Under the pieces are notes generated by a model. That model was given only the letters and a program-made list of their open reading frames with translations. It did no database searches and was not told the DNA's origin. A DNA stretch of 14,275 nt from Actinomycetota bacterium (GTDB lineage: Bacteria > Actinomycetota > Actinomycetes > Nanopelagicales > Nanopelagicaceae). Position 1 is the stretch's first letter. Every line of letters starts with the position of its first letter. Location: NCBI GenBank assembly GCA_009700155.1, contig WLMP01000013.1, forward strand, positions 1 to 14,275. The letters are read 5' to 3'. This document shows positions 1-6,689 of the stretch, one piece after another. The position numbers and the translations under genes are program-made.

Positions 1-286
1 CTTGGCCACGATATTTTGGGTCCACATAGAGATCCTCAAGGTAAATCCCATGTTTTCCAAGCCAAGTTGAGTAATTCAAATGCCAGATTGCAATCCCGGT
101 TACAACATTGTCTAACTCACTTACCAAGCAATAAACCTGAGGTGAGTTTGTAAAAAAAGATTCCTTTAAATCTTCCTCAGTTAATACAGCTTCTTCTAGC
201 GCCTTTTCAAATTTAGCTAAATCTTTGATGTATTGGTGAATTTGTGGAATATCACCCAATGTCGCTTCTCGAACAATTAAGGGCAT
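1..286 (-). CDS. GNAT-family N-acetyltransferase, N-terminal part (truncated by window edge)
   Basis: The 95 visible residues (starting MPLIVREAT) have the GNAT pattern: a first beta strand followed by a helix (GDIPQIHQYIKDLAKFEKA), then a central strand and the run IYLEDLYVDPKYRGQ, which is the beta4 and the start of motif A for acetyl-CoA binding. The E-K-A-L-E spacing and the LEDLYVDPKYRG segment resemble the diamine/spermidine acetyltransferase branch, but the substrate cannot be assigned. The acetyl-CoA pyrophosphate loop beyond R-G-Q lies outside the window. The ATG (284-286) directly abuts the TAA stop of the upstream transsulfuration gene (287-289). No Shine-Dalgarno or -10 hexamer lies at the right distance, so translation probably depends on termination-reinitiation from that gene. 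Confidence 0.85.
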   Translation of the reverse strand, partial: MPLIVREATLGDIPQIHQYIKDLAKFEKALEEAVLTEEDLKESFFTNSPQVYCLVSELDNVVTGIAIWHLNYSTWLGKHGIYLEDLYVDPKYRGQ

Positions 287-1420
287 TTAATTTATTTTTG
301 CAGCCAAGAAACAGGATTGAATATCTGACCAAAGATCATCAACATTTTCAATACCCACTGAAAAGCGAATTAAATTCTCTGGAATAGTATGGCTCTCAGT
401 TGCCCACCTGCGGCGTCGCTCCCAAATTGACTCAACCCCACCTAATGAAGTCGCATTTGTAATTAGAGTTGAAGAGTTACACATTTTATCTATCTGGGCA
501 ATATCAGCTTTTACTTCAAATGAAATCATCGCCCCAAAACCCTTCATAAATGACTTTGCGCGCTCATGGTAAGGATCTGAGGCTAAACCTGGGTATCTAA
601 CTTTTAACACTCTGGGATCTTTCTCTAGCCGCTTTGCTAACTCCATTGCATTCTCTTGTGAGCGTTGCATGCGCAGTGCGAATGTGCGTAGACCTCTTAA
701 TGCAATCCAAGCTTCAAATGGTCCTGGAATTGCACCACCATATCTTCGAGCTTGTTCAACTCTTTCAAATATAGATTCATCATTTGTTACAACACAGCCA
801 AGTAAAATATCACTGTGGCCGGATAAATACTTGGTCACAGAATGTAAAGCGATATCGGCACCAAGTGCTAATGGATTTTGCACCATTGGAGTTGCCAGCG
901 TGCTATCTACTACAACAATGCTGCCCGCTTTTTTACCTGCAGCAATAACTACTGGTAGATCAACAACTTCAATTGCAGGATTAGTTGGAGATTCCAAATA
1001 AAGCATCTGCGCACCTGGTAGTGCTTTTAAAACCTCATCTGTATTAGGTAAATTAACAAATCTAACTTCAAGTTTCTTTGCTTCATGCATTTTTTTAAGC
1101 ATTGTTGTGGTGCCTTGATAGCCGTTCTCTGCGGCTACGATGATTGCACCTTGTGGAAGTAATGAATATACAGAGCTGATTGCTGCCATTCCTGATGAAA
1201 AAATTAAAGTCTTTCCACCTTCAAGAACAGAGATTGCTTCTTCTAATGCACTCCATGCTTCATTTCCATATCGACCATAGCCAATTGGTCCGCCTTCATG
1301 GAAAGTTGAGTTCAAAGCGATTGCAGGATTTAAGGCCCCATCTGGCTTCTTTTCGGGACGACCAGCTGCAACTACTTGAGATTCAGTTGCTAACTTTTTC
1401 CAATCATGGCCTTTGCTCAT
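287..1420 (-). CDS. PLP-dependent transsulfuration enzyme (cystathionine gamma-synthase / gamma-lyase family)
   Basis: A 377-residue Cys/Met-metabolism PLP enzyme, full length for the family. Visible family motifs are GYGRYGNEAW (about 47-56, the Tyr/Arg phosphate-clamp region), SSGMAA (75-80), LESPTNP (142-148), VDSTLATP (171-178, with the Asp that pairs with the pyridine nitrogen) and HSVTKYLSGHSD, where K197 is the Schiff-base lysine. The C-terminal motif SLGGVES followed by ENLIRFSVGIEN binds the substrate carboxylate. Such enzymes either join cysteine to an activated homoserine (methionine synthesis) or split cystathionine. The ERRRRW segment after GGVES resembles actinobacterial gamma-lyase-like branches, so the direction of the reaction is open. 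The ATG start is supported by a TAGGCT hexamer at -12 to -7, implying a leaderless transcript. It is probably cotranscribed with the GNAT gene. Confidence 0.88.
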   Translation of the reverse strand: MSKGHDWKKLATESQVVAAGRPEKKPDGALNPAIALNSTFHEGGPIGYGRYGNEAWSALEEAISVLEGGKTLIFSSGMAAISSVYSLLPQGAIIVAAENGYQGTTTMLKKMHEAKKLEVRFVNLPNTDEVLKALPGAQMLYLESPTNPAIEVVDLPVVIAAGKKAGSIVVVDSTLATPMVQNPLALGADIALHSVTKYLSGHSDILLGCVVTNDESIFERVEQARRYGGAIPGPFEAWIALRGLRTFALRMQRSQENAMELAKRLEKDPRVLKVRYPGLASDPYHERAKSFMKGFGAMISFEVKADIAQIDKMCNSSTLITNATSLGGVESIWERRRRWATESHTIPENLIRFSVGIENVDDLWSDIQSCFLAAKIN

Positions 1421-1426
1421 GTATGA

Positions 1427-1432
1427 AGCCTA
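1427..1432 (-). promoter_or_regulatory. -10 hexamer TAGGCT for a leaderless transsulfuration mRNA
   Basis: On the minus strand, TAGGCT fits TANNNT and lies exactly at -12 to -7 from the A of the ATG at 1420, so transcription would begin at or next to the start codon. There is no Shine-Dalgarno sequence. I could not see a convincing -35 box. Confidence 0.55.
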
Positions 1433-1444
1433 ACCCATTTCATT

Positions 1445-1450
1445 TACAGT
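1445..1450 (+). promoter_or_regulatory. -10 hexamer TACAGT for a leaderless alkA-type mRNA
   Basis: TACAGT fits TANNNT and lies exactly at -12 to -7 from the ATG at 1457. This supports that start over the in-frame ATGs at 1478 and 1493. The AGGAG touching the ATG (1452-1456) has no spacing and is unlikely to act as a ribosome site for it. Confidence 0.5.
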
Positions 1451-1456
1451 TAGGAG

Positions 1457-2092
1457 ATGAAATCAGGTGTAAATTTGATGACCGCAAGGAAAATGCGCCA
1501 GATTACAAATAAAATTATCGAAGTTGACCCTAAATTTGCAGGGGTAATCGAAAAATCCGAACTTTGCGATCTTGGAAGAACTAAAGTTAATGACTCCTAC
1601 TTTAAGACTCTAGTGCAATCAATTATCTCGCAACAGCTAGCTACAAAAGCTGCCGAAAAGATAAATGACCGTGTACTAGCTCTAGTAAAGAAAGAATTAG
1701 AGCCTGAGGTAATACTTTCCCTAAAGCCAGAACTACTTAGATCTGCAGGAATTTCAAACGCTAAAGTTAGAGCTATAACTGAACTAAGTATCGCATCGCT
1801 AGACAATCGGGTAAATTTCAGTAAGTTCAAGCAAATGCCAAATCATCTTATTACCGAAGAGTTAACTAAAATTTGGGGAATCGGTAGATGGACCTCTGAA
1901 ATGTTTTTAATTTTCCATATGGGAAGGTTGAATGTCTGGCCCGTTGGCGATTTAGGAGTAAGAAGAGGCTGGGAGAAAATTCACAAATTAAGAAGTGATA
2001 TTGACCCAAACAAGTTAGATAAGAAGGGTATTAAATTTGAAGGGTTTCAAAGTGTTGTTGCTTGGTATTGCTGGCGGGCAGTTGATAGTTAA
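1457..2092 (+). CDS. DNA-3-methyladenine glycosylase II-like (AlkA/HhH-GPD) base-excision repair enzyme
   Basis: A 211-residue HhH-GPD DNA glycosylase. It removes alkylated bases by cutting the N-glycosidic bond, leaving an abasic site for base-excision repair. The family signature is the helix-hairpin-helix LTKIWGIGRWTSEMFLIF (about 136-153), followed by WPVGDLGVRRGW with the catalytic aspartate at D165. SIISQQLATKAAEKI (55-69) is the conserved substrate-pocket helix. It lacks the E. coli AlkA N-terminal beta domain, which is normal for short bacterial members. The ATG at 1457 is chosen from a -10-like TACAGT at -12 to -7; starts at 1478 or 1493 would remove 7 or 12 residues. It is divergent from the transsulfuration gene and its stop overlaps that of msrB by 4 bp. 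Confidence 0.87.
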   Translation: MKSGVNLMTARKMRQITNKIIEVDPKFAGVIEKSELCDLGRTKVNDSYFKTLVQSIISQQLATKAAEKINDRVLALVKKELEPEVILSLKPELLRSAGISNAKVRAITELSIASLDNRVNFSKFKQMPNHLITEELTKIWGIGRWTSEMFLIFHMGRLNVWPVGDLGVRRGWEKIHKLRSDIDPNKLDKKGIKFEGFQSVVAWYCWRAVDS

Positions 2093-2529
2093 TTTTTAGG
2101 CTCAAGTACTAGAGCCACAGAATTTATACACCATCTTTGATCTGTTGGTACTGCATACCCCTCACCAGTAAAAACATGTCCAAGATGTGAACCACAGGAT
2201 GCGCATCTAACTTCAGTTCTAATTCTTGGAAACAATGATCTATCTTCAAGTAGTTCAACTGCATCATCCTTTGTTGGTGTATAAAAAGATGGCCATCCAC
2301 AGCCAGAGTGAAATTTACTATCGGACCTAAATAACTCGGCAAAGCATGCCTTACATTTATAAACCCCAATAGTTTCAGTATCGGTATATTCACCTGAAAA
2401 CGCACTCTCGGTTGCAGATTTTCTTAATACATTAAATGAAAGTGGGTCTGTCCTAGACTTTAGCTCTTCTTCATCAATCTTTACCGGATATAAATCACCG
2501 TTTGAATTAACGGAGGTTATTTCATTCAT
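2089..2529 (-). CDS. msrB: Peptide-methionine (R)-S-oxide reductase MsrB
   Basis: Reduces the R epimer of methionine sulfoxide in oxidised proteins using thioredoxin. With the start at 2529 the protein has 146 residues (starting MNEITSV). It has both zinc-binding CxxC pairs (C59/C62 and C109/C112 in CASCGSHLGHVF), the CGWPSF motif (77-82) and the catalytic cysteine C134 in RWCINS. An in-frame ATG at 2589 would add 20 residues read entirely inside msrA and without family character, so the internal start is preferred. The ATG overlaps the msrA TGA within ATGAATGA (8-bp overlap), consistent with translational coupling. The 3' end overlaps the alkA-type gene by 4 bp. Confidence 0.95.
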   Translation of the reverse strand: MNEITSVNSNGDLYPVKIDEEELKSRTDPLSFNVLRKSATESAFSGEYTDTETIGVYKCKACFAELFRSDSKFHSGCGWPSFYTPTKDDAVELLEDRSLFPRIRTEVRCASCGSHLGHVFTGEGYAVPTDQRWCINSVALVLEPKN

Positions 2530-3055
2530 TTGTTTGCGTTGAAAATAGCGGATAAGCAACACCAGTTGAAGAATGGCAGTCATAGCCATTTGGATTTTTA
2601 GCTAGATATTTTTGATGGTACTCCTCAGCAAGCCAATATGTAACTCCTTTAGCAGGAAGGATTTCTGTGACTATTTGAGGTAAATTATTTTTAGTTAGTT
2701 CTGCTTGATAAATCAATTTACTATTCATAGCTAATTCTAAATGCTCTGGCGTCGTTGTATAAATTGCAGAACGGTATTGAGTTCCAATATCACCGCCCTG
2801 TTGATTCAAAGATGTTGGATCATGCATAACCCAGAATTCTGCAAGAATTCTTTCGTAATTGATTATGTTTGAATCAAAAATTACCTCAACAATTTCAGCG
2901 TGATTAGTTTTTCCACTGCAAACTTCTTCATAAGTAGGATTTGGTTTATTCCCACCCATATACCCAACAGATGTAGAAATAACGCCATCTAACTGCCAAA
3001 ATCTTCGTTCTGCACCCCAGAAACACCCAGTTGCAAAGTACCCAGTCTGACTCAT
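2522..3055 (-). CDS. msrA: Peptide-methionine (S)-S-oxide reductase MsrA
   Basis: Reduces the S epimer of methionine sulfoxide, complementing MsrB; the overlapping pair should repair both epimers. The 177-residue protein opens with the family signature GCFWGAERRFW, in which C11 is the catalytic cysteine. It continues with TSVGYMGG, HAEIVEVIFD and QYRSAIY motifs. Near the C terminus NPNGYDCHSSTG carries C160, a likely resolving cysteine. The start at 3055 gives an N terminus of normal length. Upstream is a 102-bp gap shared with the tRNA-Arg promoter. I see no exact TANNNT at the leaderless distance and only a weak GAGAG about ten bases before the ATG, so its promoter is unassigned. Confidence 0.95.
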   Translation of the reverse strand: MSQTGYFATGCFWGAERRFWQLDGVISTSVGYMGGNKPNPTYEEVCSGKTNHAEIVEVIFDSNIINYERILAEFWVMHDPTSLNQQGGDIGTQYRSAIYTTTPEHLELAMNSKLIYQAELTKNNLPQIVTEILPAKGVTYWLAEEYHQKYLAKNPNGYDCHSSTGVAYPLFSTQTNE

Positions 3056-3157
3056 GAAGTAATTCTCTCTTATGTGTAATCAGTATGCAATATCAAAATT
3101 TCAGCTAACGCTTAGTGAATTACATAACTGATAACCTTATCTAGTTGGCTGAGTTCA
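3056..3157. promoter_or_regulatory. Divergent promoter region between msrA and tRNA-Arg
   Basis: A 102-bp AT-rich gap that must hold the promoters of msrAB (minus) and tRNA-Arg (plus). TAACCT at about 3132-3137 is a candidate -10 for the tRNA. No convincing -35 or operator was seen for either side. Confidence 0.35.
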
Positions 3158-3229
3158 GCCCTCGTAGCTCAGGGGATAGAGCACCGCCCTCCGGAGGCGG
3201 GTGCGCAGGTTCGATTCCTGCCGAGGGCA
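3158..3229 (+). tRNA. tRNA-Arg, anticodon CCG
   Basis: A full cloverleaf folds by eye. The acceptor stem GCCCTCG pairs with CGAGGGC, the D stem GCTC with GAGC, and the anticodon stem CCGCC with GGCGG around loop CTCCGGA (anticodon CCG at 3191-3193). The variable loop is GTGC; the T stem GCAGG pairs with CCTGC around TTCGATT; the discriminator is A3229. The 3' CCA is not encoded, so it must be added enzymatically. It reads CGG. No repeat of its 3' end suggests an integrated element. No clear terminator follows; the next 150 bp are AT-rich. Confidence 0.97.
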
Positions 3230-3382
3230 CTTGATTTACTGATAATTACCTAAAAATTAATTAATTATTTAAATTTAGATCAAAATATCCTTGTTTATTA
3301 ATTAAATTAAGGAGAGAATACTCCATATAAATTATTGATTTTCAATAATTCAAATTCACCTACTGAAGGAGATGAGTGCCGT
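3230..3382 (+). promoter_or_regulatory. AT-rich whiB1 upstream region with palindromes
   Basis: This 153-bp gap between tRNA-Arg and whiB1 is strongly AT-rich. It holds a 12-bp palindrome (AATTAATTAATT, 3255-3266), a TTAATTAA (3298-3305), a TATAAAT that could be a -10 (3326-3332), and a perfect 9-bp inverted repeat with a 3-base centre (3330-3350). AAGGAG (3366-3371) lies 11 bases before the whiB1 ATG. The spread of A/T tracts suggests intrinsic bending or an UP-like element. Which -10 is used cannot be decided by eye. Confidence 0.45.
3330..3350. repeat. Perfect inverted repeat upstream of whiB1
   Basis: Arms AATTATTGA (3330-3338) and TCAATAATT (3342-3350) are exact reverse complements around TTT. 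It ends 32 bp before the whiB1 start codon. It could be an operator for a dimeric regulator or a leader hairpin. It is not the TGTGA-N6-TCACA pattern of actinobacterial CRP sites. Confidence 0.6.
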
Positions 3383-3652
3383 ATGGATTGGCGACATGAA
3401 GCTGCTTGTCGCGAAGAGGATCCAGAGGTTTTCTTCCCGGTAGGAAATACAGGGCCTGCATTAGCTCAAATTGAAGAGGCTAAGAAAATTTGTGAAAGAT
3501 GCCCAGTTAAAGAGCCATGTCTTGCTTGGGCATTAGAAAGTGGACAAGATGCTGGAGTTTGGGGTGGGCTTTCCGAGGACGAGCGTCGGGCGATGAAGCG
3601 TAGAGCAGCTAGAAATCGTGCCAGATTGGCTGAGAACCAAAGTACTTTCTAG
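3383..3652 (+). CDS. whiB1: WhiB1-type iron-sulfur transcription factor
   Basis: An 89-residue WhiB-family regulator. Cysteines at 9, 37, 40 and 46 give the C...CxxC...C arrangement that holds a [4Fe-4S] cluster; these positions match M. tuberculosis WhiB1 as I recall it. The core (MDWRHEAAC, EDPEVFFPVGNTGPALAQI, GVWGGLSEDERRA) is close to WhiB1/WblE, and the tail KRRAARNRAR is the basic DNA-binding part. WhiB1 is a nitric-oxide-responsive, essential regulator in mycobacteria that works with the primary sigma factor; a similar role is inferred here. An upstream in-frame ATG at 3335 would add 16 unconserved residues across the inverted repeat, so 3383, with AAGGAG 11 bases upstream, is preferred. 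Convergent with pdtaS, sharing a CTAG stop overlap, the arrangement known in mycobacteria. Confidence 0.95.
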   Translation: MDWRHEAACREEDPEVFFPVGNTGPALAQIEEAKKICERCPVKEPCLAWALESGQDAGVWGGLSEDERRAMKRRAARNRARLAENQSTF

Positions 3653-5115
3653 TTTATAGAAAATATAATTTGACCACTTGTAAACTCTTTATTTCTAAAT
3701 AATTTTATACTTCCGTTTAACTCATTTTTAGTAAGTGTATTAGCTATCTGTAACCCTAAATTAGATGATTTTTCAATCTCAAAATCTTCTGGCAAACCTG
3801 AGCCATTATCTGAGACCGTAACTGAATATAGGCCAGCTTCATTTTTTATCTCTACCTCAAGCAAATCACCCGAGTCAGATAATCCATGCTCTAATGCATT
3901 ATGAATTAGTTCAGTAACAACTAAAGATAAAGCGGTTGCGACCTTAGAATCAAATGATCCAAACTTGCCAACTTTCTTAACCTGTATTTTTCTTGGGTTT
4001 AATTCAATAGCGTTTTTAATTATTTGATCAAATACTTGATCAAATTCAACAGTTTCTGCTGATTGGTTAGATAAGGTCTCGTGAACAAGAGCAATTGATG
4101 CTACACGTCTTACTGCTTCAGCAAGGGCAGAGCTGGCGATTGGGTCTACAACTCTCCTGGATTGTAATCTCAACAAAGCAGATACAGTCTGTAAGTTGTT
4201 TTTAACCCGATGATGAATTTCTTTAATCGTTGCATCTTTAGTGATAAGAGCCTTATCTCGATTTCTTAACTCAGTAATATTGTGAATTAAAACTATCGCT
4301 CCAATCCTGTCTTTTCCTTGTGTTAATGGGATAACCAATAAGTCAATTACACCCTTGGTGCTTTCATACTCTGTCCTTCTTAGATTTTTTCCGCTAAGTA
4401 GATTCTTCCATGACTCATCAATTGGCTGATTATCGCCCTGGTCAAGATTTGTAAAAACTTCTCCTAGATTTTTTTGTTCAAGCTCTCCTTGGTATCCCAC
4501 TCGACTAATAGCTGAACGCGCATTAGGACTTGCAAAAAATATTATGCCATTAACATCTAGTCGAATTAGACCGTCACCTACTCTAGGAGCTGATTCAGAA
4601 CTATAAATGCTATTTCTAATTGGATATGTACCTTCGGTGACCATTTGAAAAATCTTATGTGCTATCTCCCGATAATTTAACTCAAGTTTTGATGGAGATC
4701 GCATTAAATCAGCATTCCGGTGGCGTGCAATTATTGCAATTGTTTTATTCTCATAAATTACTGGAACTGTTTCCTCTTTAATCATAATCTCCCCCACCAA
4801 CTCTGGCTGGGTATCTTTAACAATTTCACCATCAGATAAAGCTTGATCGATTAAGGGTCTTTGTCCCCAAGTAATTTTTGTTCCAACTAAGTCATTGCTA
4901 AAAACAGTTGCGGCTGTAGTAGGTCGAATCTGAGCAATTGCTACATACCCTTGCGGCCAAGATTTTTCATCTTTTCGAATTGGAAGCCACAACACAAGAT
5001 CTGCAAAAGATAAGTCAGCTAACAGGCGCCACTCAGCAACAAGTTCTGCTAAATGCTCTTCTTCCTGAGTATTCAGTTGTGAATTAGCAGCAATTAACTC
5101 ACTTAAGGTTGCCAT
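3649..5115 (-). CDS. pdtaS: PdtaS-type sensor histidine kinase (GAF-PAS-HisKA_2-HATPase)
   Basis: A 488-residue cytosolic sensor kinase with no membrane segment. By comparison with PdtaS it has an N-terminal GAF-like region (about 1-160), a PAS domain (about 180-285, RLDVNGIIFFASPNA), the HisKA_2 helix EIHHRVKNNLQTVSALLRLQ with the phosphoacceptor histidine at 301 or 302, and a HATPase domain with N box TELIHNALEHG (401-411) and SDNGSGLP (435-442). In mycobacteria PdtaS phosphorylates PdtaR, an ANTAR RNA-binding antiterminator; no such partner is in this window. Position beside and convergent to whiB1 supports the assignment. The ATG at 5115 has TACGAT at -12 to -7, so it may have its own leaderless transcript despite starting only 21 bp after the CpaE-like gene. 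Confidence 0.92.
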   Translation of the reverse strand: MATLSELIAANSQLNTQEEEHLAELVAEWRLLADLSFADLVLWLPIRKDEKSWPQGYVAIAQIRPTTAATVFSNDLVGTKITWGQRPLIDQALSDGEIVKDTQPELVGEIMIKEETVPVIYENKTIAIIARHRNADLMRSPSKLELNYREIAHKIFQMVTEGTYPIRNSIYSSESAPRVGDGLIRLDVNGIIFFASPNARSAISRVGYQGELEQKNLGEVFTNLDQGDNQPIDESWKNLLSGKNLRRTEYESTKGVIDLLVIPLTQGKDRIGAIVLIHNITELRNRDKALITKDATIKEIHHRVKNNLQTVSALLRLQSRRVVDPIASSALAEAVRRVASIALVHETLSNQSAETVEFDQVFDQIIKNAIELNPRKIQVKKVGKFGSFDSKVATALSLVVTELIHNALEHGLSDSGDLLEVEIKNEAGLYSVTVSDNGSGLPEDFEIEKSSNLGLQIANTLTKNELNGSIKLFRNKEFTSGQIIFSIN

Positions 5116-5121
5116 GGGTTA

Positions 5122-5127
5122 ATCGTA
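5122..5127 (-). promoter_or_regulatory. -10 hexamer TACGAT for a leaderless pdtaS mRNA
   Basis: Minus-strand TACGAT fits TANNNT at exactly -12 to -7 from the pdtaS ATG at 5115. It sits in the 21-bp gap after the CpaE-like stop. No Shine-Dalgarno site lies in the gap. Confidence 0.5.
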
Positions 5128-5136
5128 GAGGTCTTT

Positions 5137-6060
5137 TTATAGTGCTTGTGACCCTATTTTTGCTATCTGCTTTCGGTAGCTATTAGCCCGCCATGGCGAA
5201 ATTATTGAGCTTTTAAGGGAAAAGTCTTGGGATAAGCAATTCGTATATGGAAGAAAAAACTTTCTTGGTTCATTCAATAAATTTCTGAATTTAGATTGAA
5301 TTTCTTGGCTAGGTCGGTCAAATTTTTGCTGATTAAGAATGAATACAATTTTGGGTGGATTAATTAAGTTATCAAAGTCAGTTAAAAACGTTGTTAAATA
5401 CTCAATACCAAAATCATCAGATTTGACTACATAGAACAATGTACTGCAGCTTCCTACAACATATCGAAGCCATCTTGAATTCAATCTTCGATCTGAAAAA
5501 GCTGATGTTAAATTCAATGTTGAACCAGCATCAACAATAATTTTAGCTGCCTGTGAGCTTTTAATATCCTCAGTGAGCGTATCTGGTGAACTATTAAGAA
5601 CTTTTGTATTGCTTTTTGGTCTTAAGTTATGGTGGCTAGCTGCGATTACTTCACCTGAGACGTATAAGGCAAGGAAGTTAGCTACTGTAGAAACTCCCGG
5701 GGATCCTGGTGTACCAAGAACAGCTGCAACGCGAGAAATCCTTTCAATATCATAACTTTTTTGGCTCTGCTCAAGAGTCGATATCTCCGATAACAGTTTG
5801 GAGGCTGAGAAATTCTGTAAATTAACCTCTACATACCTGTGCTTAACACTAAGTTTTATAAATTCTTGAAGCTCTGGATTAGTTAAAAATCTCTTTGTAT
5901 ATAGAATGATTAAGGGCTCGGTTTGATTTGATATAAACTTCTTAAGATTTATAACTGATAAAGCCCTAAAAACAATGTTACAGCCTTGCGAGAAGAGTAA
6001 AGAGGTAATGTATTTTTCTTTATCTGGATCAGCTATCGCAGTAACTATCTTCAATTTCAA
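5137..6060 (-). CDS. CpaE/TadZ-like protein with a lysine-less P-loop
   Basis: A 307-residue protein resembling the receiver-like plus MinD/ParA-like layout of CpaE/TadZ, which positions Tad/Flp pilus machines. Residues 1-100 form an alpha/beta region without a clear phosphoacceptor. At 116-125 is GTPGSPGVST, in the place of the ParA-type KGGxGKT loop but with neither signature lysine; KIIVDAGS (173-180) occupies the Walker B/switch place. NTP hydrolysis is therefore doubtful. The start is TTG at 6060, overlapping the CpaB-like TGA in TTGA (4 bp); a TTG two codons further in (6054) is the alternative. Paired with the SAF-domain gene upstream, with no CpaF ATPase, TadB/C or pilin in the window. 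The family assignment rests on motif and context and is moderate. Confidence 0.6.
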   Translation of the reverse strand: MKLKIVTAIADPDKEKYITSLLFSQGCNIVFRALSVINLKKFISNQTEPLIILYTKRFLTNPELQEFIKLSVKHRYVEVNLQNFSASKLLSEISTLEQSQKSYDIERISRVAAVLGTPGSPGVSTVANFLALYVSGEVIAASHHNLRPKSNTKVLNSSPDTLTEDIKSSQAAKIIVDAGSTLNLTSAFSDRRLNSRWLRYVVGSCSTLFYVVKSDDFGIEYLTTFLTDFDNLINPPKIVFILNQQKFDRPSQEIQSKFRNLLNEPRKFFLPYTNCLSQDFSLKSSIISPWRANSYRKQIAKIGSQAL

Positions 6061-6689
6061 ACACTTCTAACAATAATAACTCTTGAATCAGATATGACCT
6101 GAATAAGTGGAAGTACCTGCTCGCTACTAAATACACCAATAATACTGATTTGACCTAAGTTCATTTCTTTGAAAACTGCATCGACAGAAATCTGACTTCC
6201 AATTAACTGTGGCTCAACTACAAACTTTGATTCCCTAGTCGGGACACTGTATATATCAATTATGTCTCCCCGATTTAAATCTGAAGGACAATCAGTGGTT
6301 GATGCAGTTATCGGGACAAATCTTTGATTTATAGAGCTGTCAATGGATGCAACTGCTGCAACAGGAATTAAATCACCAGCACTGATTTTACTTATGACTA
6401 AAGCGCCCAGTATTTGGGCCTTTGTAGAAATATAGTTTTTAGAGGAGTCTGGGAGCAGTACTGAAACTTTTTGTATGTCTGTATCTGATAAAAAGCTTCC
6501 AGGTGAAAGATTAGAGCCCGCTGCCCATACCTGAACAGTTCTATTCGCCTCTTTAGAGATTAAGCCTGCAGAAAGTAGCGCAATAAGCAGCATTGAAATA
6601 CCTAATACAAGTCTTGAGTTTCTTACAACCTCAAATTTTTCATTTAACATAACCTGATTTCTATCCCAATAACTGCTTGAAATGATCAT
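6057..6689 (-). CDS. SAF-domain CpaB/RcpC-like membrane protein
   Basis: A 210-residue protein with one membrane segment near the N terminus (SRLVLGISMLLIALLSAGLI, about 25-44) and a predicted extracytoplasmic SAF domain. The SAF signature is visible in VQVWAAGSNLSPGSFLSDTDI and, after it, LGALVISKISAGDLIPVAAV. RGDIIDIYSVPT (about 139-150) resembles the CpaB beta-clip. In Tad pili CpaB/RcpC is a periplasmic accessory of the secretin; an actinobacterium has no such secretin, so the role here is unknown. ATG 6689 is supported by TATCAT nine to fourteen bases upstream; ATG 6650 (residue 14) is an alternative with a more typical N terminus. It forms a two-gene unit with the CpaE-like gene. Confidence 0.7.
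   Translation of the reverse strand: MIISSSYWDRNQVMLNEKFEVVRNSRLVLGISMLLIALLSAGLISKEANRTVQVWAAGSNLSPGSFLSDTDIQKVSVLLPDSSKNYISTKAQILGALVISKISAGDLIPVAAVASIDSSINQRFVPITASTTDCPSDLNRGDIIDIYSVPTRESKFVVEPQLIGSQISVDAVFKEMNLGQISIIGVFSSEQVLPLIQVISDSRVIIVRSV

Noticed and set aside
669..1001. Plus-strand 110-codon ORF opposite the transsulfuration gene
   Set aside because: Its protein is low-complexity with no family resemblance, and it lies wholly antisense to a gene with clear PLP-enzyme motifs.
1180..1512. Plus-strand 110-codon ORF crossing the divergent promoter region
   Set aside because: Mostly antisense to the transsulfuration gene and out of frame with the alkA-type gene; Leu/His-rich with no motif.
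2124..2405. Minus-strand ORF of 93 codons inside msrB
   Set aside because: Frame shadow of msrB, which has both zinc CxxC pairs and the catalytic cysteine.
3230..3330. Intrinsic terminator after tRNA-Arg
   Set aside because: Only AT palindromes without a GC stem and T-run; no terminator call is justified.
3158..3382. Integrated element at the tRNA-Arg 3' end
   Set aside because: No integrase and no second copy of the tRNA 3' end nearby; the next gene is core whiB1.
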